From positions 1-61,739 of the forward strand of contig JAEETC010000004.1 of NCBI GenBank assembly GCA_016286585.1: a stretch of 61,739 nucleotides of DNA, given 5' to 3'. The DNA comes from Prevotella sp. (GTDB lineage: Bacteria; Bacteroidota; Bacteroidia; Bacteroidales; Bacteroidaceae). Both the position numbers and the translations under genes were made by a program. The notes beneath the pieces are model-generated. The model was not told where the DNA came from. It did not search any database and saw only the letters and a program-made list of their open reading frames with translations. This document shows, in pieces, positions 48,102-55,363 of this stretch; within the stretch, counting starts at the first letter, position 1; every line of letters begins with the position of its first letter.

Positions 48102-48148
48102 AACTCTAATTAATTGTGAATAACTACAATCTTTAATAATTCAGTGTA

Positions 48149-48179
48149 CAAAGATAAAGGCATTTTTCGATATAGCCAA
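48149..48179 (-). promoter_or_regulatory. Promoter of the QueC-like gene
   Basis: The minus-strand -7 TATCTTTG is at 48156-48149 and the -33 TTG at 48179-48177, with a 20-bp spacer. The leader is about 40 nt. Confidence 0.75.
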
Positions 48180-48221
48180 ACGTTTTTGGTAGTATTTTAA
48201 TAGAAAAATACAATTAGCAAT

Positions 48222-48252
48222 TTGGATGTTCAAATAAAAATATATAATTTTG
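48222..48252 (+). promoter_or_regulatory. Promoter of the radical SAM gene
   Basis: The -33 TTG is at 48222-48224 and the -7 TAATTTTG at 48245-48252, with a 20-bp spacer. Transcription would begin about 12 bp before the ATG at 48272, so the leader is very short. Confidence 0.7.
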
Positions 48253-48271
48253 CAGCCAAAACAAACACAAT

Positions 48272-49633
48272 ATGCAAATTATCTATCAGACTGTCAAACC
48301 CTTCGATAAGCTTCTAAAACCTCAGAAGGTTAAAAATGGAGAGAAATATCGGCCGATGTATTATGTGGTGGAACAACTCGTGGAAGAAGGACTGCTGCTC
48401 TATCACACGATGACAAAGGCTTTGTTGCTACTCACCCCTGAAGAGGCTGATATATATAAGACAAACCCTGAAGACCTTCCACAACTAATTGAGTTGTGGT
48501 TCTTGGTGCCAGAGTCGCACGACGACCGTCTACTAAGCAGGCAGATAAGAGACGTGGCCAGAATGCTTGAGAAAAAGCCAGGCACAATCACACACTATAC
48601 TATTATGACTACCACCGACTGTAATGCACGTTGCTTCTATTGTTTTGAAATGGGACAACCACGTATCCCCATGAGCGAAGATACGGCTCGACGCACAGTT
48701 GAGTATATTATTCAGCATTGTAAAGGGGAAAAGGTTACCATTATGTGGTACGGTGGTGACCCTCTCTACAACAAAGGCATCATCACATTTATGTGTCATT
48801 TGCTGACAGAGGCAGGAGTTGATTACAAATCGAAGATGATTAGCAATGGTTATCTGTTTGATGATGATGTTGTAGCTGAGGCCATCAGACTGTGGCGGCT
48901 AAAGCGCGTACAAATCACCCTCGACGGCACAGAAGAAGTTTACAACCGCTTCAAGGCATATATATATAAAGGTGTAAACGCTTACCGCCGTGTTATTGGT
49001 AATATACATCGGTTACAGGAGGCCGGAATAAAGGTATCCATCAGGTTAAACATTGACATGCACAATGCCGATGATTTGAGGGAACTGGCAGGAGAACTGA
49101 TTAAAGAATTTCCAAATCCAAATGGAATCTCAGTTTATGTGCATCAACTTTTTGAAGAAGAGAAAGGAAGAGCCGCCATCCATGATGAGCAGAAACGTAA
49201 GATCGTATTTGAAAAAATGATGGAAATACGCAGGATTCTGATTGAAGGAGGATTCTGCAGGATGGTCAAACTCAGAAGGAAAATAAGAACAAATAATTGC
49301 ATGGCCGACAACGATTCCTGTATAACCATTACTCCCAATGGCAACATAGGGAAATGTGACCACTATACACATGATTATTTTGTCAGTCATATTGACAGCG
49401 AGGAATGGGATGAAGAGATGCTACAAAGCTTCCGCGAAACAAATGACGAGATAGAAGCCTGTGCTACCTGTTTCGACTATCCCAACTGTTTCATACTCAA
49501 GAGATGTCAAGCTACCCATCATTGTTTTCCTGAAGTATGTGAGGAAAACTTGGACAGAATTAAACATGAGATGACAATAGCTTATTCCAACTTAAAAAAA
49601 TACAATACGGATGAAAATGAAGAAAAAGATTGA
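48272..49633 (+). CDS. Radical SAM/SPASM peptide maturase
   Basis: This 453-aa enzyme has the radical SAM motif CNARCFYC (C117, C121, C124) and the GGDPL segment after it. Residues 1-85 look like a fused leader-binding or PqqD-like N-terminus (MYYVVEQLVEEGLLLYHTMT). The C-terminal SPASM region (about 345-435) has NNCMADNDSC, ITITPNGNIGKCDHY and a cluster ending CATCFDYPNCF, RCQATHHC, which would bind additional iron-sulfur clusters. Such enzymes form carbon-carbon, thioether or similar bonds in peptides. The PqqD gene overlaps its 3' end by 23 bp, so they are translationally coupled. The likely substrate is the 43-aa peptide encoded at 49931-50062. Confidence 0.92.
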   Translation: MQIIYQTVKPFDKLLKPQKVKNGEKYRPMYYVVEQLVEEGLLLYHTMTKALLLLTPEEADIYKTNPEDLPQLIELWFLVPESHDDRLLSRQIRDVARMLEKKPGTITHYTIMTTTDCNARCFYCFEMGQPRIPMSEDTARRTVEYIIQHCKGEKVTIMWYGGDPLYNKGIITFMCHLLTEAGVDYKSKMISNGYLFDDDVVAEAIRLWRLKRVQITLDGTEEVYNRFKAYIYKGVNAYRRVIGNIHRLQEAGIKVSIRLNIDMHNADDLRELAGELIKEFPNPNGISVYVHQLFEEEKGRAAIHDEQKRKIVFEKMMEIRRILIEGGFCRMVKLRRKIRTNNCMADNDSCITITPNGNIGKCDHYTHDYFVSHIDSEEWDEEMLQSFRETNDEIEACATCFDYPNCFILKRCQATHHCFPEVCEENLDRIKHEMTIAYSNLKKYNTDENEEKD

Positions 49634-49874
49634 AATATTACCATTGTCGGACTACTATGTAGTGGCAGTTAAAGACAAGGACACCTCTGAGTTGCTAGAA
49701 ACATTTACCCTCAACGAAAGCGGTGCAGATATGCTTAAACTTTTCTGTCAGGATAAAGACGAAGATGAGGTGACCGCAGAAATAGCCACTTTATATGAGA
49801 CCTCTATAGAAGTCATCAAGCCTGACGTTTATAAGTTTATAAATCATTTAAGAGACAAAGGGATAATAAAATGA
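49611..49874 (+). CDS. PqqD-like leader-binding protein
   Basis: This protein of 85-87 aa starts at 49611 or 49617 inside the end of the radical SAM gene. It has the PqqD pattern: LPLSDYYVVAVKDKDTSELL (strands), the TLNESGADML segment and a helical C-terminus. It aligns by eye with the C-terminal domain of the QueC-like protein (SD-x2-V..KD..T.E; LNE.G). This suggests that both bind the same leader peptide. It is the second gene of a two-gene unit that ends at the terminator 49888-49917. Confidence 0.85.
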   Translation: MKMKKKIEILPLSDYYVVAVKDKDTSELLETFTLNESGADMLKLFCQDKDEDEVTAEIATLYETSIEVIKPDVYKFINHLRDKGIIK

Positions 49875-49887
49875 CAAACTATAAAAC

Positions 49888-49917
49888 AAAAAAACCAATG
49901 CAAGCATTGGTTTTTTT
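49888..49917. terminator. Bidirectional terminator between pqqD-like and precursor genes
   Basis: A 14-bp perfect stem, aaaaaaaccaatgc (49888-49901) / gcattggttttttt (49904-49917), with a 2-nt loop and T runs on both strands. It serves the convergent PqqD-like (+) and small peptide (-) genes. Confidence 0.9.
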
Positions 49918-49930
49918 GTAAACATGCGGT

Positions 49931-50062
49931 TTAAGCTTCTTCTGATTCGGGTGGGCATGTTGTAATTGGTTCTTCAACACTAGATGTTGTGGACTCATCC
50001 AAAACAACGGGCTCGTCCATCTCCAATTCTTCCATTTCCGGAGCAAAATACTTCTTTTTCAT
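49931..50062 (-). CDS. Candidate RiPP precursor peptide (43 aa)
   Basis: This small gene is too short for usual gene calling. It encodes a peptide starting MKKKYFAPEMEELEMDEPVV and ending SSVEEPITTCPPESEEA. It has a basic-aromatic N-terminus (KKKYxxPExE, a motif recurrent in small Bacteroidales peptides), 13 acidic residues, a Ser/Thr-rich middle and a single Cys at position 36 followed by two prolines. It has its own promoter (50129-50158), partly in a hairpin loop, and a strong terminator (49917-49888), so it would give a short mRNA of about 230 nt. It is convergent to the radical SAM/PqqD-like pair. The residues near the Cys are the likely modified part; the leader is likely the first 22 residues. 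No cleavage site is certain. Confidence 0.8.
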   Translation of the reverse strand: MKKKYFAPEMEELEMDEPVVLDESTTSSVEEPITTCPPESEEA

Positions 50063-50128
50063 TTCTCAATTATTTTAAACGTTTAAAAATATTTATCTTC
50101 TTCAGCCTGCAAATATAGTTTTGCGCTG

Positions 50129-50174
50129 CAAATTTAAGCATAAATCCCGAAATGACAAAACATTTCGGGATTTA
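50129..50174 (-). promoter_or_regulatory. Terminator/promoter composite, hairpin family copy 4
   Basis: The stem taaatcccgaaatg (50141-50154) / catttcgggattta (50161-50174) ends the 489-aa protein gene. The loop holds the -33 TTG (50158-50156). The -7 TAAATTTG is at 50136-50129, with a 19-bp spacer. It drives the candidate precursor peptide. The A/T change in the lower stem (aaatg/cattt) is compensated on both arms. Confidence 0.85.
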
Positions 50175-50199
50175 TTTTAGTATTTAGCATGATTTTTTA

Positions 50200-51669
50200 T
50201 TACTTAACCACGACTTTCTTGCCATTCTTGATGTACAAGCCCTTCTTGGTCGGAGTGTCGATACGCTGTCCACTCAGGTTATACCATACGTCATCAGACA
50301 TGGTCTCATCAAATGAGCGAATACTAGTGGTATTGTCACTACCTCCTTCAAGACTACCACAGATAGGTATAATTAAAGTCTCTGCTTCTGTTTCACCACA
50401 GACAATACTTCCATCAGAGATTCCACGTGAAGATGCAGGTAAATAAGATGTCAAAATCTGAAGATAACTCTTATGCGCACCTACAGACCTTGAGGCGCTA
50501 AATGTAGAGAATCCTGTCGTAGCCACATAGAGATTTGTGTATTCACCATCTGTTGGATTAATCGTAATAGACGCGTCTGAATTGTTGCCAACCATCATGT
50601 TCTCGTATACAGCCTGAGCAGCAGAAGACTTAATTGTGTATTCTCCCTTTGGACCCAATATGTATACAGGTGTTCCTGCGGGAACTTTCTTTATTGATGT
50701 TATAACAACATTTCCATTATTATAACCCATTGCAATATATGGTTTAATAGCTGTCTGGTCGCTGAAATCCAAGTCAACATCTGCACATAGTGACGTTCTC
50801 TTACCATCACCTATCTTCAGAGGTGACCAATCTGCGCCTGCTTTGGCCTCAGGCAGAGCTTTTGCACGGACATAAGCCTTATGAGCACCTACAGACTTCG
50901 TCTCACTAAAGGTCTGGAATCCTGATGTTGTAAAGCGAAGGAACTGATCAGTGCCTTCAGGAGTTACATTGATAGAAGCATCCGTGTTATTTCCTATCAG
51001 GAGATTCTTATAATAAAGACCTGTTATTTTTGCCCCAGGAATGTTATGAGTTCCTTTAGTGCCTTTTACAACTATAGGAGTACCTGCAGGCACTTTTTTA
51101 ACGCGAGTCATCATGACATTATTGCCTACAATACCTGTTACCACATACGCCAGCTCTTCCCTATCAGTAAAGTCAAGGCCCGAGTTACCAACATAAGTTG
51201 TCATCTCGTTGTCTGATGTAATTTTAATGGAAGCACCCAAAGAGACAGCACTTGAACCATTTTCCACTTCTGTGGAATTGCCATTAGGATCAACCAATAT
51301 GATTGCCTCTGTCTCAGCCTCACCTTCTTCTGCATTAGCAGCAGCAGCCAAGGTCACATTAAAAGTGGTACCAGCATCAAAGGTGGCATTTTTCTCATCA
51401 TAAGACAAGAAACGCCATGTGTTAGTTGATGCATCGACTTGATTCTTCTCAAATTTCCGGTCACCGGACTCTGTCCCGAAGGCTGACACGCTGATACCTG
51501 TAGGCAATTTTACATCAAACTGGAATGCCGTGGTGTTGGCTTTATTAATCACAACCTCCATGGTGCCACTACTTCCATAAATGGCAGCAGGTTTTACAAC
51601 TAAATCCGCATCTGCGAAAGCAAATGTGCTGCAGAGGGATGTCATCACACAAATAAATAGTTTTTTCAT
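50200..51669 (-). CDS. Secreted cohesin-like surface protein, paralogue A
   Basis: This 489-aa protein has a signal peptide (MKKLFICVMTSLCSTFAFA). A cohesin-like beta-sandwich follows (about 20-165; VVINKANTTAFQFDVKLPTG). Then come two repeats of about 120 aa, each starting LDFTDREE/LDFSDQTA and containing KKVPAGTP. The C-terminal tail WYNLSGQRIDTPTKKGLYIK ends in NGKKVVVK, a widespread Prevotella tail that resembles a T9SS sorting end. It is related to the next upstream gene product (51858-53408). It has its own promoter at 51724-51754. No enzyme motif is seen. Confidence 0.82.
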   Translation of the reverse strand: MKKLFICVMTSLCSTFAFADADLVVKPAAIYGSSGTMEVVINKANTTAFQFDVKLPTGISVSAFGTESGDRKFEKNQVDASTNTWRFLSYDEKNATFDAGTTFNVTLAAAANAEEGEAETEAIILVDPNGNSTEVENGSSAVSLGASIKITSDNEMTTYVGNSGLDFTDREELAYVVTGIVGNNVMMTRVKKVPAGTPIVVKGTKGTHNIPGAKITGLYYKNLLIGNNTDASINVTPEGTDQFLRFTTSGFQTFSETKSVGAHKAYVRAKALPEAKAGADWSPLKIGDGKRTSLCADVDLDFSDQTAIKPYIAMGYNNGNVVITSIKKVPAGTPVYILGPKGEYTIKSSAAQAVYENMMVGNNSDASITINPTDGEYTNLYVATTGFSTFSASRSVGAHKSYLQILTSYLPASSRGISDGSIVCGETEAETLIIPICGSLEGGSDNTTSIRSFDETMSDDVWYNLSGQRIDTPTKKGLYIKNGKKVVVK

Positions 51670-51723
51670 ATTCTTTGGATTTATAATTTAGTCATTAAAT
51701 ACTATGTATACACTTTATGGCTG

Positions 51724-51770
51724 CAAATTTAAACAAAAATCCCGAAACTTCCAAATGTTTCGGGATTTTT
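51724..51770 (-). promoter_or_regulatory. Terminator/promoter composite, hairpin family copy 5
   Basis: The stem aaaaatcccgaaac (51735-51748) / gtttcgggattttt (51757-51770) ends the five-gene phosphatase operon. Its loop holds the -33 TTG (51754-51752). The -7 TAAATTTG is at 51731-51724, with a 20-bp spacer. It reads paralogue A. Confidence 0.85.
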
Positions 51771-51812
51771 TTTATTAAAAAATATAAAAAAGAAGGCGTG
51801 CTATCATTTCTC

Positions 51813-51877
51813 TCACTTAATCACGACTTTGAGCAAATGCTCGAGCTCGTTCACGCTTCACTTAATCACGACCTTGA
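51813..51877. repeat. 45-bp-spaced duplication of a C-terminal coding tail
   Basis: The string tcacttaatcacgac occurs at 51813 and at 51858. The second copy is the true gene end (KVVIK, stop). The first lies 45 bp downstream in the same frame and would again encode KVVIK and a stop. It looks like a trace of recombination between paralogous gene ends. Confidence 0.6.
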
Positions 51878-53408
51878 CCCCATTCTTAATATAAATACCC
51901 TTGCTGGGATTGTCGACACGCTGGCCATTCAGGTTATACCAAGCGTTATCGTCATCAGAAGCCTGTGACCTATATACTGACTTGATAGCTGTCGGCAGGT
52001 TGGAAACGGAGCCGTTTTTAAGATTGAGGAGCAACACCTCAGACTCCTTCAACGACATCTTGATTTCGTCAGAACCGGCTCTGGTGGCAGATGCCAGATA
52101 GGATGTCGGGACGGGCAGATAACATGATCCGGCAGGGAACGCAGGGTTGTCGGCGCTAAGCGGTCCGAACACTCCGTTGCTGAGGATACAGTTGGTGAAG
52201 CCATCCTCTGTAGTCTTCTTGACATCAGTATCCTTTTTAGCATCACCTCGCAACATATTAATATAGGTATAGAACATGGAAGATTTTACGGAAGGAACCT
52301 TATATTTTTGACCTGCCGTGCCGATCAGAAGGAGCGGCATACCATTAGAGGTATTCGTCACACGGGTCAACATAATGTTCTTGTCCGCATCAACGCCTGT
52401 CACCGTATAGGCTTTCAGGCCTTCTACATTCGTAAAATCGAGGCCCATCTGACTTACATAATCCTGCACACCATGCTCGTTCATAGTGAATTCCAATTCA
52501 CTTCCTGAAACGGAGCTCGCACCACTGGGCAACTGGAGATAACAGTTGCCAGCTGGGTAAGTGCTGGTCGTCAGATAATTAAACACACCTTTCTCCAATT
52601 GCATATTAGTATATGAGGGATCCACATCAACATCCGTCTTCGCATTGCCCTTCAGGTAATTGGCAGGATAGTAGGTGTGGGATGTGGTTATGGGAACCGT
52701 AAACTCCTTATCACCCGTGCCGATCAGCAAGACAGGTGTACCGGCAGGGACATCTTCCACCTTTGTCAGACAGATGACACTTTCGTCCATTTCCATGAGG
52801 TCTTTGGGCCAATAGTAACCAGTGGCTATATAGGCCTTCAGACCATCCACATTACTGAAGTCAAGATCTTTCCCACTCACCAGCGTTGACTTGCCAGAGG
52901 CACTGATCTTGATGATCACTTCATTCTTTACTATAACGGCAGCCTTAGCCCCCTCAGTTTCAGCAGTCTCTTCCTCTGGTGTCACCCACAGAACCGCTTC
53001 GGTTGCAGCCTTCAACTCTCCTGTTTTTACATCGTCAGAGGCTGTCAACGTGATGCTGGCGATAGTGCCGGCACCAGTAAACGCCGCATTGCGTCGAGAG
53101 AAGACAATGAAGATGTAGGTATTATCTTTCTCCTGGCTGACAACCAACTCATGGTCTGTGGCAACAGCCTTGTTGAGAGAAGCTTTCAGACTCTTTCCGT
53201 TGTCCGAGGGAGCGATGCTGATGCCTTCAGGCAAAGAGAGCTTAAACTGGAGAGCCGTATACTCCTTCGAAGGGTTGTTGAGTGCGACCTCCATCTGAGC
53301 TGTACCGCCAGGGAACATGGTGACATCTTTCACCACAACCTCGTCCTTCTGAGCAAAGGCGATAGCGCTGCAGAGGGATGCCAACACACAAACAAATAGT
53401 TTTTTCAT
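51858..53408 (-). CDS. Secreted cohesin-like surface protein, paralogue B
   Basis: This 516-aa protein has a signal peptide (MKKLFVCVLASLCSAIAFAQ) and a cohesin-like domain (about 21-170; ALQFKLSLPEGISIAPSDNG). Two repeats follow, marked by LDFSNVDGLKAYIATGYYWP and LDFTNVEGLKAYTVTGVDAD. The C-terminal tail is WYNLNGQRVDNPSKGIYIKN. It is a paralogue of 50200-51669 with diverged repeats. It begins 22 bp after the 399-aa dockerin-like protein gene and is the last gene of the phosphatase operon. Surface location is likely; function unknown. Confidence 0.82.
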   Translation of the reverse strand: MKKLFVCVLASLCSAIAFAQKDEVVVKDVTMFPGGTAQMEVALNNPSKEYTALQFKLSLPEGISIAPSDNGKSLKASLNKAVATDHELVVSQEKDNTYIFIVFSRRNAAFTGAGTIASITLTASDDVKTGELKAATEAVLWVTPEEETAETEGAKAAVIVKNEVIIKISASGKSTLVSGKDLDFSNVDGLKAYIATGYYWPKDLMEMDESVICLTKVEDVPAGTPVLLIGTGDKEFTVPITTSHTYYPANYLKGNAKTDVDVDPSYTNMQLEKGVFNYLTTSTYPAGNCYLQLPSGASSVSGSELEFTMNEHGVQDYVSQMGLDFTNVEGLKAYTVTGVDADKNIMLTRVTNTSNGMPLLLIGTAGQKYKVPSVKSSMFYTYINMLRGDAKKDTDVKKTTEDGFTNCILSNGVFGPLSADNPAFPAGSCYLPVPTSYLASATRAGSDEIKMSLKESEVLLLNLKNGSVSNLPTAIKSVYRSQASDDDNAWYNLNGQRVDNPSKGIYIKNGVKVVIK

Positions 53409-53430
53409 TTCATTAAAGTCTTATTAGAGT

Positions 53431-54630
53431 TTATTCAATATTCAAGACATCCACAATGTCAGCGGCGTTAATCTTGTAGTCACCGTTACGGTCGGCATTG
53501 TGGAAGATAAAGTCATCTCTCTTCATAATGTAATCAACATACACGCTGATGTCAGTTTTTTCAATCGGGGCTGTGGAGCACCTGACGGAATAAACAATGC
53601 CATGGGCCGTTCCGCGCTTACCTATTCTGGTGCCAGAACGACTTGAAGAAGGCGATTTGTCCACTAAGTATATATATACATAGGTGTCCTTACTGACATT
53701 ATATGGTACGCTCAGCGTCTGACGGTTAGTGTAGACAAACTCTACGGGGGCTGCATCGCCAATCCTCACATGGTAGGCATAATTGGATTCTGTCAGGGCT
53801 TCCAGTTCAAAAAAGCCCTTTCCCCGGGCAACCATCATTGTGATTCCACCAGAAAAGTCAATGGCATAACCTGGATCGCCTGGATGATAATTATGATTTT
53901 TGACTCTATTGTGCAGATTTTCTACAGCAGCATCCGTGAAAGGCGTTCCCATATAGATAGCACCACCGTCTTCATTCTCAATTCCATCGCCACCACTTTC
54001 ATTCAAGGTAAAGAGAATACCTTTATAGGAATAGTTAGACAAAACAGCGTTTTTCAGATCCTCATAATTGAAAGTCACAGAAGTGTCATAGAAGATTGGA
54101 TAAACAGAATCATCTATGTAGATGATGACTTTTTTCAGGTTCAAAACACTTGCATCCGCTCCAACAGCTTTAAACTTCAAAGATAATGTTTCTGACTGCA
54201 CGCCGAATGATAGTGAGAGTCTATATGAACCTGTCTTACTATTATAATTATTAACAGTCAGTACTTCCGGATTATTATTTCCAGCAGACACCTCGATAGT
54301 CAGATTAGGATCCTCACTACAAATGACATCGATGTTCTTTATTGTTCCTGAGAATCTTTGTGAAGTAGTTAAGGTCAGCGAGTTCTCGGCTACACCACCA
54401 GCAGGGATGGAGAAGGAAAGGACATGTTTATCAGCGTTATATTTGAGGTCGTTAACGGTTCCATTAATGGCATAAGTCCATATAAGGAAATTGTTTGCAT
54501 TTTTGATTTGACCTTCCGATGGGGTAGCAAATTCAATCTCATATTCACCAGCTTGTCCAGACAAAGAACACACCAACATAGGCACCGCTAACAGCAGCGC
54601 CTTCCAAGGTTTTGAAAAACGTTTCATCAT
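53431..54630 (-). CDS. Secreted protein with half-degenerate dockerin
   Basis: This 399-aa product has a signal peptide (about residues 1-27, ending SGQAGEYEI) and two beta-rich regions. Its C-terminus keeps one dockerin Ca loop (DRNGDYKINAAD). The first loop has been replaced by KTDISVYVDYIMKRDD, so the helix remains but the metal ligands are gone. It lies 8 bp after the coiled-coil protein gene and 22 bp before paralogue B. No catalytic motif was recognised. A surface role is inferred from the tail. Confidence 0.75.
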   Translation of the reverse strand: MMKRFSKPWKALLLAVPMLVCSLSGQAGEYEIEFATPSEGQIKNANNFLIWTYAINGTVNDLKYNADKHVLSFSIPAGGVAENSLTLTTSQRFSGTIKNIDVICSEDPNLTIEVSAGNNNPEVLTVNNYNSKTGSYRLSLSFGVQSETLSLKFKAVGADASVLNLKKVIIYIDDSVYPIFYDTSVTFNYEDLKNAVLSNYSYKGILFTLNESGGDGIENEDGGAIYMGTPFTDAAVENLHNRVKNHNYHPGDPGYAIDFSGGITMMVARGKGFFELEALTESNYAYHVRIGDAAPVEFVYTNRQTLSVPYNVSKDTYVYIYLVDKSPSSSRSGTRIGKRGTAHGIVYSVRCSTAPIEKTDISVYVDYIMKRDDFIFHNADRNGDYKINAADIVDVLNIE

Positions 54631-54638
54631 CCCCTACT

Positions 54639-55040
54639 CTATCTTAATGTGGTCTCGCCTGCTGTATTCTTAGTGGACTTGGCCTGCTGAAGTTCAGCCT
54701 GCAACTGGCCGTTCACCTGCTGCAAATCTTGCACCTGCTTCAGAAGAGCTTCCTTCACCTGATTCAGAGTCTGTTTCTCCTCCTCCAGTTTATCGAAGGC
54801 CAACAAGGCTTTCTCATAACCTTGGCCTACGCTGTTAAACTGTTTCTCCAGTCGTTGGTAGTCGTCGAACAGGCGCTGCTGCTCATCGAGCCTGCGCTGA
54901 TAGTCTCTCAGAAGATCGGCAGATTCCTCTGACTGTTTCTTCGTCACTCTAAGCTGGTAAGCGTATGCGATGGCCAACAAGACCACCAGCACACCTAAAA
55001 TAATACTCAGTACCATAAGTCTACCCTTTCTTCCTTTCAA
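54639..55040 (-). CDS. Membrane-anchored coiled-coil protein
   Basis: This 133-aa protein has a basic start (MKGRKGR), one membrane helix (about residues 9-29, MVLSIILGVLVVLLAIAYAY) and then one continuous Gln/Glu/Leu-rich coiled coil to about residue 122. It overlaps the STAS gene by 20 bp. The orientation with positive N-terminus predicts a periplasmic coiled coil. It may link the phosphatase/STAS pair to the envelope, but no family was recognised. Confidence 0.7.
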   Translation of the reverse strand: MKGRKGRLMVLSIILGVLVVLLAIAYAYQLRVTKKQSEESADLLRDYQRRLDEQQRLFDDYQRLEKQFNSVGQGYEKALLAFDKLEEEKQTLNQVKEALLKQVQDLQQVNGQLQAELQQAKSTKNTAGETTLR

Positions 55041-55332
55041 TTTTCATAAACTGTGGGAAACCTGTCATTTCCAGCACCTCATATATGCTGGGATTCACAT
55101 TGATCATCCTGACTTCACCCTTGTAAGGCACCAGCGTCCGCATGGCCTTCTGAATCACACGCAGACCGGAGCTGGCCATATAGGTCAGGTCGTCGCAATC
55201 GAGCACCAGCGTCATGCCACCTTCTGTCAGCAGCGGTAACAATTCACTCTCAAACTTAGCCGCCACCGAAGTGTCGATGCGGCTGTCGGTCTTGAAGATG
55301 GTCATGCCATCCTTTTTCGTAATCTCTGACAT
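55021..55332 (-). CDS. STAS-domain protein (anti-sigma factor antagonist type)
   Basis: This 103-aa protein is a complete STAS domain like SpoIIAA/RsbV. The motif LTYMASSGLRVIQKA carries the Ser pair (S54/S55) at the position phosphorylated in this family. It follows a SpoIIE-type phosphatase gene by 31 bp, so the phosphatase very probably dephosphorylates it. No anti-sigma kinase (RsbW/SpoIIAB type) is encoded in the window, so the switch partner is elsewhere or absent. Confidence 0.9.
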   Translation of the reverse strand: MSEITKKDGMTIFKTDSRIDTSVAAKFESELLPLLTEGGMTLVLDCDDLTYMASSGLRVIQKAMRTLVPYKGEVRMINVNPSIYEVLEMTGFPQFMKIERKKG

Positions 55333-55363
55333 AGTTACTATATTTTAAGATGATTATAATTGT

